Source: an uncultured Bacteroidota bacterium
Lineage (GTDB): Bacteria > Bacteroidota > Bacteroidia > Chitinophagales > Chitinophagaceae
NCBI GenBank assembly: GCA_903929655.1
Contig: CAIYVS010000149.1
Coordinates: forward strand, 1 to 9,941
DNA: 9,941 nucleotides
Direction: 5' to 3'
Part shown: positions 1 to 5,574 of the stretch, piece after piece
Numbering within the stretch: position 1 is the first letter of the stretch
Layout of the letters: each line of letters opens with the position of its first letter
Made by a program: the position numbers and the translations under genes
The notes under the pieces: model-generated
Database searches by the model: none
The model's input: the letters and a program-made list of their open reading frames with translations, nothing else
What the model was told of the DNA's origin: nothing

Positions 1-96
1 ATCAGCCAGCTGGCAAGCGGCATCTATTTGATACATGTGTATGATGAAAACCAAAACCTGGTTCATACTGAAAAACTTGTTAAAAGCAGCTGGTAA
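1..96 (+). CDS. C-terminal end of a T9SS-sorted secreted protein (partial)
   Basis: The window opens inside a plus-strand reading frame that ends at the TAA at 94-96, leaving 31 residues. They include LASGIYLIHVYDE and end in EKLVKSSW. This pattern, a Leu/Gly/Tyr turn followed by a short beta strand and a Lys-rich last strand, is typical of the type A C-terminal sorting domain that directs proteins through the type IX secretion system to the cell surface of Bacteroidota. The sorting domain is normally cleaved off on export. The functional part of the protein lies outside the window, so its activity cannot be given. A strong hairpin terminator follows 130 nt downstream. Confidence 0.75.
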   Translation: MSQLASGIYLIHVYDENQNLVHTEKLVKSSW

Positions 97-226
97 TATT
101 GCGTCATTTATATATACTTTGGATAACAACAGATGGCAATAAATATTTCAGACAATTTATGGTTAATAAATAGTATATAAATTTAATATGTTTTAAACTC
201 CGAAATAATAAATCATTGCTCTCAAT

Positions 227-257
227 AAAATAGCCCTGCATTTAGCGGGGCTATTTT
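227..257. terminator. Bidirectional intrinsic terminator between convergent genes
   Basis: A 13-bp stem (227-239 with 245-257, one G-U wobble) encloses a 5-nt ATTTA loop. The base of the stem is A-rich on one side and T-rich on the other, so a U-tract follows the GC-rich part on either strand. It lies between the stop of the T9SS cargo gene on the plus strand and the stop of the small Cys-rich peptide gene on the minus strand, where a shared terminator is expected. Confidence 0.85.
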
Positions 258-286
258 ATGTCGCGGGGATTGATCCCTGAATGAGC

Positions 287-460
287 TTAAGAAGCTTTCT
301 TTGTCTCAGTTTCTTTAGCGTCTTTCTTGTCTTTGCAGGCTTTTGCACCTTTTTCGCATTTTGCGCCTTTCTTGCAACAAGCTTTTCCTTTACCGCAAGC
401 ATAAGTTGATCCAATACCTGCGATCATTAAGAAGCCTAATAATAATGTGAGTTTTCTCAT
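287..460 (-). CDS. Small exported Cys/Lys-rich peptide, 57 aa
   Basis: The frame runs from ATG at 460 to TAA at 287 and encodes 57 residues. Residues 1-21 form a clear signal peptide: MRK, then a hydrophobic core LTLLLGFLMIAGIG, then STYA, a signal peptidase I-type site. The predicted mature part is 36 residues with five cysteines (C22, C28, C29, C35, C42) among about a dozen lysines, in short units such as CGKGK, KKGAKCEKGAK and ACKDKK. This suggests a small periplasmic or surface peptide that could bind metal or form disulfides, but no activity can be assigned. The residues before C22 (TYA) are a poor lipobox, so a lipoprotein is less likely. It lies 98 nt downstream of psd on the same strand and just before the shared terminator, so it may be the last gene of the cdsA-psd transcript or have its own promoter. 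No clear Bacteroidota promoter was seen upstream. The coherent signal peptide and cysteine spacing argue that it is real. Confidence 0.75.
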   Translation of the reverse strand: MRKLTLLLGFLMIAGIGSTYACGKGKACCKKGAKCEKGAKACKDKKDAKETETKKAS

Positions 461-558
461 TGTTTTATGATTTAAGAATTGTAAAAATAAGGAATTATTA
501 TGGAATGATACATCAGCTGCCAGTTAAAATGTTATTATTTAACAATATGCATTATTGC

Positions 559-1212
559 CTAGTACTTCGCGAGTACTGTCACTCCCCCCTGCACTACATC
601 GCCTATTTTAACATCTACTTTGGTGCCTGCAGGCAAAAATACATCTACCCTTGAACCAAAGCGAATAAAACCAAACTCATTGTTTTGAGTGACATTGTCG
701 CCTTGTTTTACATAGTAACAGATGCGTCGGGCCATGGCGCCTGCTATCTGGCGCATCAGGATATCTATCTTGTTATTGCCGAGGACAAGTGTGGTGCGCT
801 CGTTTTCGGTGGAGGATTTTGGGTGCCAGGCTACCAGGTATTTGCCGGGATGATATTGCAGGTATTTTATGGTGCCGCTTATGGGGTTGCGGTTCACATG
901 CACATTCAGTGGCGACATGAATATGGATATCTGCAGGCGCCTGTCTTTAAAATATTCTGTTTCGGTGGTTTCTTCTATTACTACTACTTTACCGTCTGCC
1001 GGGGCAATGATGAGGTTGGCTCCTTCTGTAAGTTTCCGGGCAGGCAGACGGAAAAACCATAATACCCAAAACCACAGCAGGAAGAAAATAATATTGATGG
1101 CCCAGGTGAACCACATAAAATCTACCAGGTAATGGAACGTGAGGTAGCCTAATATGGCCCATACCAGGCTGGTAATAATGATGTATTTATATCCTTCGCG
1201 GTGAATACTCAT
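559..1212 (-). CDS. psd: Phosphatidylserine decarboxylase proenzyme family protein
   Basis: The 217-residue product should convert phosphatidylserine to phosphatidylethanolamine, the main membrane phospholipid of Bacteroidota. Two membrane helices (about 10-30 and 33-55) precede the catalytic domain. Family landmarks are visible: PADGKV at 71-76, the SPLNVHVNR block at 100-108 with H105, HPGKY at 121-125, and RFGSRVDVFLP at 184-194. In this family the chain cleaves itself between Gly and Ser, here G186-S187, to give a large beta chain and a small alpha chain whose N-terminal Ser becomes the pyruvoyl cofactor. Length and the FGS rather than LGST site match the short class of bacterial enzymes. 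The start at 1212 gives the complete first helix. It lies 27 nt after the cdsA stop, so the two are probably co-transcribed; a TAATTTTG resembling a Bacteroidota -7 box sits in the gap (1229-1236) but has no TTG at the proper distance. Confidence 0.93.
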   Translation of the reverse strand: MSIHREGYKYIIITSLVWAILGYLTFHYLVDFMWFTWAINIIFFLLWFWVLWFFRLPARKLTEGANLIIAPADGKVVVIEETTETEYFKDRRLQISIFMSPLNVHVNRNPISGTIKYLQYHPGKYLVAWHPKSSTENERTTLVLGNNKIDILMRQIAGAMARRICYYVKQGDNVTQNNEFGFIRFGSRVDVFLPAGTKVDVKIGDVVQGGVTVLAKY

Positions 1213-1239
1213 AATGTTGATTTGTGTGCAAAATTAGTT

Positions 1240-2100
1240 TTAAAAAATGACTACATATAAGGCGTCCATGAAAAGGAGTGCATAACAAAATGCAAATGGG
1301 GTTGCTATGAGCAGGGAGTCGAACCTGTCCAGGGCGCCACCATGGCCGGGCATGAGGCTTCCGGAGTCTTTTACTTCTGCCAATCGCTTTAGTTTGGATT
1401 CCACCAGGTCTCCGAAGGTACCTGCCAGCGATGCGCAGAGTGCCAGTGCCATCCAGTCCATCATTTTATAATAATGTGTAAAATAGCCCCATATGGCTGC
1501 GCCTGCTATGGTGAGGATAATGCCGCCAATGGTGCCTTCCCACGTTTTTTTGGGTGAGGTTTTTGAGAGGGGATGCTTGCCTATAAACGAACCTACGAGG
1601 TAGGCCATGGTATCATTGGTCCATATCATTAATATAAGTGCCAATGGCAGCAATAGGCTTTTTTCTCTCATGAGGAAGAGCATGATGGCGGGTGTGACTA
1701 TATAGAGGAGGCCGCCTACAGCCTGGAAGAGCGCCGACAAAAAGTTTTTACCTGAAAGGATACTGCTCAGTAAGAGTAGTGCAGGCAGCAATAATAGTAC
1801 CGCCAGCATCACAATCATGAGGGGGCTGAATAATTCGAGGCCGCCCATGTAGAGGTTATATGCAAGGAACATAAGCGAAAGGCCTGTAACCTGCATTAAT
1901 GGTGCCAGGGCCGGGGGCCAGTAGGTGCCGGGGAATATTTTTTTTATGAGCCTGAAGTACTCCCGGAGGCAGAGCACTTGTATGACGCACACGAGCGCCA
2001 GGAATGCCCATTCATTCCATAATAAGCCGGCCAGCATGATGATGGCAAAAACGATTGCGCTGCTTGTGCGTTTAAAGAAAACCGGGAGGTCTAGTGCCAT
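1240..2100 (-). CDS. cdsA: Phosphatidate cytidylyltransferase (CDP-diacylglycerol synthase)
   Basis: The 286-residue integral membrane enzyme should make CDP-diacylglycerol from phosphatidic acid and CTP, the branch point for all phospholipids. It is hydrophobic throughout, with about seven or eight membrane helices. The family signature near the C-terminus is complete: ESKLKR at 234-239, KD at 244-245, PGHGG at 251-255 and DRFD at 258-261, which carry the metal-binding acidic residues. A second conserved block (TND at 161-163, then AYLVG, and SPKKTWEG at 182-189) is also intact. Length is normal for the family. The gene is followed after 27 nt by psd; the phosphatidylserine synthase that would link the two reactions is not in the window. 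Upstream there is a gene-free, repeat-rich kilobase, so the promoter probably lies in the first 200 nt above 2100, although no consensus could be recognised. Confidence 0.95.
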   Translation of the reverse strand: MALDLPVFFKRTSSAIVFAIIMLAGLLWNEWAFLALVCVIQVLCLREYFRLIKKIFPGTYWPPALAPLMQVTGLSLMFLAYNLYMGGLELFSPLMIVMLAVLLLLPALLLLSSILSGKNFLSALFQAVGGLLYIVTPAIMLFLMREKSLLLPLALILMIWTNDTMAYLVGSFIGKHPLSKTSPKKTWEGTIGGIILTIAGAAIWGYFTHYYKMMDWMALALCASLAGTFGDLVESKLKRLAEVKDSGSLMPGHGGALDRFDSLLIATPFAFCYALLFMDALYVVIF

Positions 2101-2120
2101 AGAGCTGCTAAATTAGATCA

Positions 2121-2151
2121 GAATTTTCAAGATTAAAGAATTTTCAGGATT
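2121..2151. repeat. Two near-identical 14-mers upstream of cdsA
   Basis: GAATTTTCAAGATT (2121-2134) and GAATTTTCAGGATT (2138-2151) differ at one base and are 17 nt apart start to start. They lie 21-51 nt upstream of the cdsA start codon, in its presumed leader. Similar GATT/TTTCAGGATT strings are, as I recall, common dispersed intergenic repeats in Bacteroidota genomes, so this may be such a repeat rather than an operator. Confidence 0.55.
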
Positions 2152-2432
2152 GTATTATCATTAGATGTGTTGACATAGAGGAAATATTTTTTATTCACGT
2201 CTTTTTCAATTTTTCAAAAAGGGTTCCTACCTCGGCGGGAATACTGGAAATATTTTTTCCGCTTTTTTTCCTATTGATTCCGTTTTTGAATGGTGTTTTT
2301 TGTAATGTAAATATGTTTTGTATTGTTTGTTAAGTGATTACGATTATTCGCTTATTTTCTTTTTCCGTTTTTCCGCTGCTGGAATTTTTTCCGCTACAAA
2401 AAAATGTAATAGGTTTTAACACATGGCCGCTC

Positions 2433-2448
2433 CGCAAAGACGCAAAGA
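2433..2448. repeat. Short tandem repeat CGCAAAGA x2
   Basis: Two perfect adjacent copies of CGCAAAGA. Arrays of this type of unit are a familiar form of intergenic simple repeat in Bacteroidota, from memory. It sits just before element A and is markedly more GC-rich than the surrounding T-rich DNA. Confidence 0.5.
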
Positions 2449-2453
2449 ATTGT

Positions 2454-2590
2454 AAATGCCCGATGCCCGATCAGTTGAAATATCGGGCATTTAGGGTGAT
2501 GGATTTTGGCATAAATTATTGTTTATCAATTATTTATGACATTATTTGGATGCCCGACTGATGCCCGATTTTATACCAATGGGGACATTG
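2454..2590. repeat. Structured repeat element, copy A
   Basis: This 137-nt block starts with a tandem pair ATGCCCG ATGCCCG (2456-2469). After a short linker containing TTGAAAT comes the inverted copy ATCGGGCAT (2482-2490). TAAATGCCCGAT (2453-2464) and ATCGGGCATTTA (2482-2493) form a 12-bp inverted repeat. The block ends with two more direct ATGCCCGA copies (2550-2557 and 2561-2568), a T-rich run and GGACATTG (2583-2590). The order and linkers match element B, so the two are diverged copies of one element. Function is unknown; a REP-like repeat or a structured RNA are the main options. Confidence 0.65.
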
Positions 2591-2594
2591 AATA

Positions 2595-2622
2595 TTTATC
2601 CAAACTTTATCCATCTTTATCC
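2595..2622. repeat. Three TTTATCC direct repeats at helical spacing
   Basis: TTTATCC occurs at 2595-2601, 2606-2612 and 2616-2622, with starts 11 and 10 nt apart, placing the copies on one face of the helix. Each contains TTATCC, the first six bases of the DnaA box TTATCCACA, but none has the full box. The run could be an iteron-like protein-binding site or chance in AT-rich DNA. Confidence 0.45.
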
Positions 2623-2655
2623 CATTAGCAGGTTTGGGATGAATCGTCAGGGTTA

Positions 2656-2686
2656 GATTTGACAACTTTTTGAAAGTTGTCAAATC
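2656..2686. repeat. Perfect 14-bp hairpin palindrome
   Basis: GATTTGACAACTTT (2656-2669) and AAAGTTGTCAAATC (2673-2686) are exact reverse complements around a 3-nt TTG loop. No T-tract follows directly on either strand, so it does not look like an ordinary terminator. It lies in the spacer between elements A and B. A cruciform or hairpin, a protein operator or a mobile-element end are all possible. Confidence 0.8.
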
Positions 2687-2703
2687 GCAGGCTAATTGAA
2701 CAA

Positions 2704-2817
2704 TTGTCCGATGTCCGGGATATTTTTGAAATGTCGGACATTTTTGGCGTAAGGTGCTGATTTTCAATAAAAAAGTCGGACATCAAATGTCCGGTTTTTA
2801 TTGCTGAATGGACATTG
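2704..2817. repeat. Structured repeat element, copy B
   Basis: This 114-nt block has the same plan as element A: a tandem pair TGTCCGA TGTCCGG (2706-2718 with neighbours), a TTGAAAT linker, the inverted copy GTCGGACAT (2733-2741), a GGTG..TGATTTT stretch, another pair near the end (GTCGGACAT at 2775-2783 and ATGTCCGG at 2787-2794), a T-run and GGACATTG (2810-2817). Where A has ATGCCCGAT/ATCGGGCAT, B has TGTCCGA/TCGGACA. A C-to-T change on one arm is thus matched by a G-to-A change on the other, which keeps pairing. In the last pair B carries an inverted copy where A has a direct one. Confidence 0.65.
2766..2802. terminator. Possible bidirectional terminator hairpin within element B
   Basis: CGGACAT (2777-2783) and ATGTCCG (2787-2793) form a 7-bp stem around CAA. 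AATAAAAAA lies on one side (2766-2774) and TTTTTATT on the other (2795-2802). The shape suits an intrinsic terminator on either strand, but no gene ends nearby on the plus strand, and the minus-strand gene ending at 3105 is 300 nt away. It may instead be the 3' end of a transcript made from element B. Confidence 0.4.
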
Positions 2818-2976
2818 TGTATGGTACTGATTTTGGTTGATAGCGATTCCTATTTCAAAGAACTTATAAAATTTAAATGTAATATTTTCTTAAATTCCTA
2901 TCAAATTTACGAAAGCGGGATGGGCGAATCCAAATTTATTTCTGAAAGTGGCTCTGGGAGCGGGAAGAAAGTTAAA

Positions 2977-3092
2977 GGGGCCTCTCCCGGCCTCTCCAAA
3001 GGAGAGGAGAAGCTATGCTGCGTGTTGTTTGTGTAGCTTCTGGCATAAGAACGCTAAGCGCAAGGCTAAACGGCATTCTTACGCCAGCGGGG
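2977..3092. repeat. Dispersed structured repeat R1
   Basis: This repeat is related to R2 at 3487-3625 in the same orientation. The best-matching core runs from TATGCTGCG (3014-3022) to GCCAGCGGGG (3083-3092). It contains CCTCTCC-AAA-GGAGAGG (2991-3007, 7-bp stem), AGAAGCTA/TAGCTTCT (3008-3015 and 3034-3041) and TGGCATAAGAA/TTCTTACGCCA (3041-3051 and 3076-3086, one mismatch). Repeats built on CCTCTCC/GGAGAGG are common between genes in Bacteroidota as far as I recall. It lies just downstream of the small coiled-coil gene. Confidence 0.65.
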
Positions 3093-3104
3093 AAAAATTA
3101 TATA

Positions 3105-3365
3105 CTAATGGACAAATTTAATCAAGGCTAATAAGATACCCGTACAGGCTATAATGGTTGCAACTGTCCATTTAAGGTTATCCTTAAACCCTCGCTCCAT
3201 ATCCACTTTGAGATTAAGTATATCTTCTTTGCTTGCGAGGGTATCTTTTTTAGAATCAAACTCATTACGAACCTCTTGCTTAATGCCTTCCACAACGGTC
3301 TGTGCTTCTGCTTCGCCGAGTTTTGCTTTTAGTACATTATAAAGAGTTATTTCGGAAACAACCAT
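3105..3365 (-). CDS. Small coiled-coil protein with C-terminal membrane anchor
   Basis: The 86-residue product starts MVVSEITLYNVLKAKLGEAEAQ and contains the KEDILNLK motif at about 46-53. A charged, mostly helical middle (residues 10-60) is followed by one membrane helix at about 65-84, ending in LALIKFVH. This architecture matches the widespread small DUF1640/CCDC90-like proteins (ITLY...KLGE...KEDI...L, then a transmembrane anchor). Their bacterial role is unknown to me; relatives are often described as oligomeric coiled coils held in a membrane. The N-terminus agrees with the usual family start shortly before SEITLY, supporting ATG at 3365. The gene stands alone, bracketed by direct repeats R1 and R2, with more than 400 nt to each neighbouring minus-strand gene apart from those repeats. 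Product identity is likely; function is open. Confidence 0.75.
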   Translation of the reverse strand: MVVSEITLYNVLKAKLGEAEAQTVVEGIKQEVRNEFDSKKDTLASKEDILNLKVDMERGFKDNLKWTVATIIACTGILLALIKFVH

Positions 3366-3803
3366 ATATACAATATTTATGTTCGGAATGGCCGGAATTT
3401 ACAATAAAGGTAAGAAATTTTCATAAAAAATGTGAACAAGTGTGATAAGATGCAAGCCTGCCAGAGCAGTTGAGCTCAGCTCTAAGCCCTCTCCAAACCC
3501 GCCTAGCGGAGGGGCAGGCATGGAGAGGGGAAGTAGTTGAAAGGGAAGGTTAGTTATGCTGCGCGGTGTTTGTGAGGCACGAGAACGCTACGCACAAAGC
3601 CGAACGTCATTCTTGCCAGCGAGGGTTGAAAATACGGGTTTCCCTTTTTGCATTTCTGTAGGAAACCTCAATATTGCAAAGCATCAATACGCTGGTAATT
3701 CGCCTTACAGAAATTGATCGCATGTGTTTTTTTGTAAAAATATGGCCGATAGAAATTGGCTTAAATCCTGCTTGAGACAAGATGTAATTATTCTGAGATG
3801 ATC
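3366..3803. other. Intergenic region holding repeat R2; no gene
   Basis: This 438-nt gap lies between the end of the LytTR regulator gene and the small coiled-coil gene, both on the minus strand. It holds R2 and, near the regulator, a 9-bp inverted repeat ATTTCTGTA/TACAGAAAT (3652-3660 and 3706-3714) with a 45-nt spacer. No clear intrinsic terminator for the four-gene operon was found. The promoter of the 3365 gene should lie near 3366-3440 but shows no recognisable consensus. Confidence 0.6.
3487..3625. repeat. Dispersed structured repeat R2
   Basis: Second copy of the R1-type repeat, in direct orientation. The core from TATGCTGCG (3555-3563) to GCCAGCGAGGG (3615-3625) aligns with R1 through a shared GAACGCTA, CATTCTT and GCCAGCG. 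The left half differs in detail but is again a palindrome of the same theme: CCCTCTCCA (3487-3495) pairs with TGGAGAGGG (3521-3529), with an internal CCGC-CTA-GCGG (3499-3509). A GCCTGCC at 3456-3462 can also pair with GGCAGGC at 3513-3519, giving an alternative fold. Confidence 0.65.
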
Positions 3804-4502
3804 TTATATTTTTCTGCTGGTAAGCAGAGTTATTGCATCCTTATATTGTTCACTCACGGGTAATTCAAACTCCTTAAGAAATAAACTGTTTTTACGGATG
3901 GCGGTTATGCACACCACATTAATAATATAAGATTTATGTATCCTGATGAATTTTGATGCCGGGAATATTTCCTCAATACCTTTCATGCTGTGACGTACTA
4001 ATAAAGGATTCTTGTTGGTAGTATAGTGTATTTTGACATAGTCTTTAACTCCCTCGACATATAATACTTCGTCAAGCAGCACTTTTACCAGGCTATAGTC
4101 TGCATGAAAGAAAACATGGTCAGGCATTTGAATGTTGGTCTGTTGCGAATTGTAATGAGCCAATGCTTTATTACAGGCCTTCACAAAACGCTCGTAAGAT
4201 ACGGGCTTCAGGAGGTAATCAATCACATCCAGTTCATACCCCTCTGCGGCATAGGATTTGTATGCTGTGATCATAATGAATATAGGCTTTGCAGGGAGTG
4301 TTTTAATAAGCTGCATACCGCTAAGCCCCTGCATTTCTATATCTGAAAAAACGAGGTCAATATTATACTTCTGTATAAGCTCCATCGCGTCCATTGCATT
4401 ACTGCACCGTTTAATAAGTTTCAGGAATGGGATATTCCGAATATAATCTTCCAGGAGGTCCAGGGCTAATTTTTCATCATCAACTATTATACAGTTCAGC
4501 AT
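3804..4502 (-). CDS. LytTR-family response regulator
   Basis: The 232-residue protein is the transcriptional output of the two-component pair. The receiver domain (about 1-120) has the acidic pocket D8/D9, the phosphoacceptor D54 in VFSDIEM, T79 and K99 in LLKP, so it should be phosphorylatable. The LytTR DNA-binding domain (about 128-230) has the family hallmarks YVEGVKDYVKIH at 148-159 and FIRIHKSYIIN at 185-195. Such proteins bind direct repeats upstream of target promoters as dimers. Its ATG overlaps the last base of the kinase stop codon (TAATG on the minus strand), a classic sign of translational coupling. It is the last of four tightly packed genes. The natural first guess for its targets is its own operon, whose start lies next to the divergent region 9136-9370, but no LytTR site could be proved there. 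Confidence 0.95.
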   Translation of the reverse strand: MLNCIIVDDEKLALDLLEDYIRNIPFLKLIKRCSNAMDAMELIQKYNIDLVFSDIEMQGLSGMQLIKTLPAKPIFIMITAYKSYAAEGYELDVIDYLLKPVSYERFVKACNKALAHYNSQQTNIQMPDHVFFHADYSLVKVLLDEVLYVEGVKDYVKIHYTTNKNPLLVRHSMKGIEEIFPASKFIRIHKSYIINVVCITAIRKNSLFLKEFELPVSEQYKDAITLLTSRKI

Positions 4503-5560
4503 TATGAAAGATTTATACCCAAAGTACTAATATACCAGCCATCTATTTTATCGACACTTAAAGAATGTTTCAAAGGGTAAAGTAATTTTAACCGTTTATT
4601 CACGTTTATGAGTCCTATGCCTTTTGTTTCATCTTTTTTCTCACTGGATACCGGAAGATATTTATTTTTTACCGTCATGGTAAGCATATCATGTTCAAAA
4701 TGCACATTGATGTCGATAACGGGGTTTTTTATTGGTCCGATGCCATGCTTAAACGCATTCTCAATAAATGGTATGAGTAGCATAGGTTCAATCGAGTCGT
4801 CCCGATTTGTCCTTTCTGATATATATATATCTGAGGTCACCTTTACTTCATTGCCAAATCTTAAGTTTTGCAAATCAATATAGCTTTGAAGATATTCTGC
4901 TTCCCGTTCTATAGAGACTTTTTGCTCATCTGTCTCATATAGCATGTATCGCATAAGGCTGGAAAGGTTTAGAAGCATCCCTTCCAACTTTGCTGATCTT
5001 GCTCGAGCCAGTGCCACCATATTATTCAGTACATTGAATAAAAAATGTGGACTGATCTGCCAGCGAAGAAAGGAAAGTTCAGTCCGCAAGGTTTCATTTT
5101 CCTTTTCTTTCTGAAGGCGGTCTACTCTGATATTTTCACGGATAAGGCTATAACATAAACTTACCAGTATAACAATTGTATAATTGAATACCTGCATCAC
5201 TTGTGGCATTTCCATATTGTCAGATAATACTAAAGAAGTGATGGATTTAATAACAAAATAAAAAAACAAAGTAGCAGCAAATTGAATTAGCAGGTATTTA
5301 CCATATTTCTTTTCTTTTATAAAGATTGGTGCAATAAGTGAAGTATTCAGATAAAAAATTGCAACCATTATAATATTTGTGAACAAAAATAAATACGGCA
5401 TAGAATCCTTTTCCGGCATTGGATGATGAGGAAAATGTTGGTCGAAATGCCTATGCTCATCGCGAGAAAAAAATGGAATAGAAAAAAACAATAGCCAGCC
5501 TAAAAAATGGGCAATTGGTATAATCCATCGTTTACTTTGTTTTGCGATAGTTCTTTCCAT
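4502..5560 (-). CDS. LytS-type membrane sensor histidine kinase
   Basis: The 352-residue kinase should phosphorylate the LytTR regulator encoded directly after it. Four membrane helices are visible (about 13-30, 55-80, 88-112, 123-140), then a short coiled coil (144-165), the His_kinase dimerisation block with phosphoacceptor H172 in ISPHFLFNVLNN, and an ATPase domain with the N-box PFIENAFKHG (264-273) and a G-box KGIGLINVNKRL (313-324). There is no separate sensor domain, as is usual for this class. Positive charges before helix 1 put loop 31-54 in the periplasm. That loop has five histidines (H36, H38, H42, H45, H46) with Asp/Glu neighbours, a possible metal or pH sensor. The gene starts 14 nt after the DUF4249 stop and shares one base with the regulator start. 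Ligand unknown; the operon suggests it reports on the TonB-dependent receptor or its substrate. Confidence 0.94.
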   Translation of the reverse strand: MERTIAKQSKRWIIPIAHFLGWLLFFSIPFFSRDEHRHFDQHFPHHPMPEKDSMPYLFLFTNIIMVAIFYLNTSLIAPIFIKEKKYGKYLLIQFAATLFFYFVIKSITSLVLSDNMEMPQVMQVFNYTIVILVSLCYSLIRENIRVDRLQKEKENETLRTELSFLRWQISPHFLFNVLNNMVALARARSAKLEGMLLNLSSLMRYMLYETDEQKVSIEREAEYLQSYIDLQNLRFGNEVKVTSDIYISERTNRDDSIEPMLLIPFIENAFKHGIGPIKNPVIDINVHFEHDMLTMTVKNKYLPVSSEKKDETKGIGLINVNKRLKLLYPLKHSLSVDKIDGWYISTLGINLS

Positions 5561-5574
5561 ATATCAGTTTCGTG

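Larger units (their letters stand above)
2101..3104. other. Gene-free, repeat-rich intergenic region
   Basis: About 1 kb between the cdsA start and the stop of the next minus-strand gene. Open frames occur on both strands but none has a signal peptide, a known motif or believable composition. The left third (2160-2400) is T-rich and holds a 13-bp direct repeat GGAAATATTTTTT at 2180-2192 and 2246-2258, plus several copies of TTTTTCCG. The rest is occupied by the short tandem repeats, elements A and B, the palindrome and the R1 repeat listed separately. The promoter of cdsA should lie near 2100-2300 but was not identified. Confidence 0.7.

Noticed and set aside
287..460. Lipoprotein assignment for the Cys-rich peptide based on C22
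   Set aside because: TYA before the cysteine is a poor lipobox; cleavage by signal peptidase I after A21 is simpler.
561..577. AGTACT-TCGCG-AGTACT hairpin at the psd stop as a terminator
   Set aside because: Only a 6-bp stem, no T-tract, and it overlaps coding sequence.
685..1062. 125-residue plus-strand open frame inside psd
   Set aside because: It is antisense to the strongly supported psd gene, has no family motif, and its composition is that of a reverse frame.
1229..1236. Promoter for psd from a TAATTTTG -7-like box
   Set aside because: No TTG at the -33 distance, and the 27-nt gap after cdsA fits co-transcription better.
2334..2561. 75-residue plus-strand frame in the intergenic region
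   Set aside because: It crosses element A and its tandem repeats, has odd composition and no motif or signal peptide.
2595..2622. DnaA boxes of a chromosomal origin
   Set aside because: Only TTATCC matches in each copy; the CACA part is missing and there is no dnaA gene or other origin mark.
2534..2767. 77-residue minus-strand frame covering parts of elements A and B
   Set aside because: It is made largely of the repeats and the palindrome; no recognisable domain.
2454..2817. CRISPR array
   Set aside because: The repeated units are only 7-12 nt, unevenly spaced, and occur in both orientations; no regular repeat-spacer pattern.
2815..3036. 73-residue plus-strand frame running into R1
   Set aside because: Its second half is encoded by the R1 palindromes and the start lies at the end of element B; coding is unlikely.
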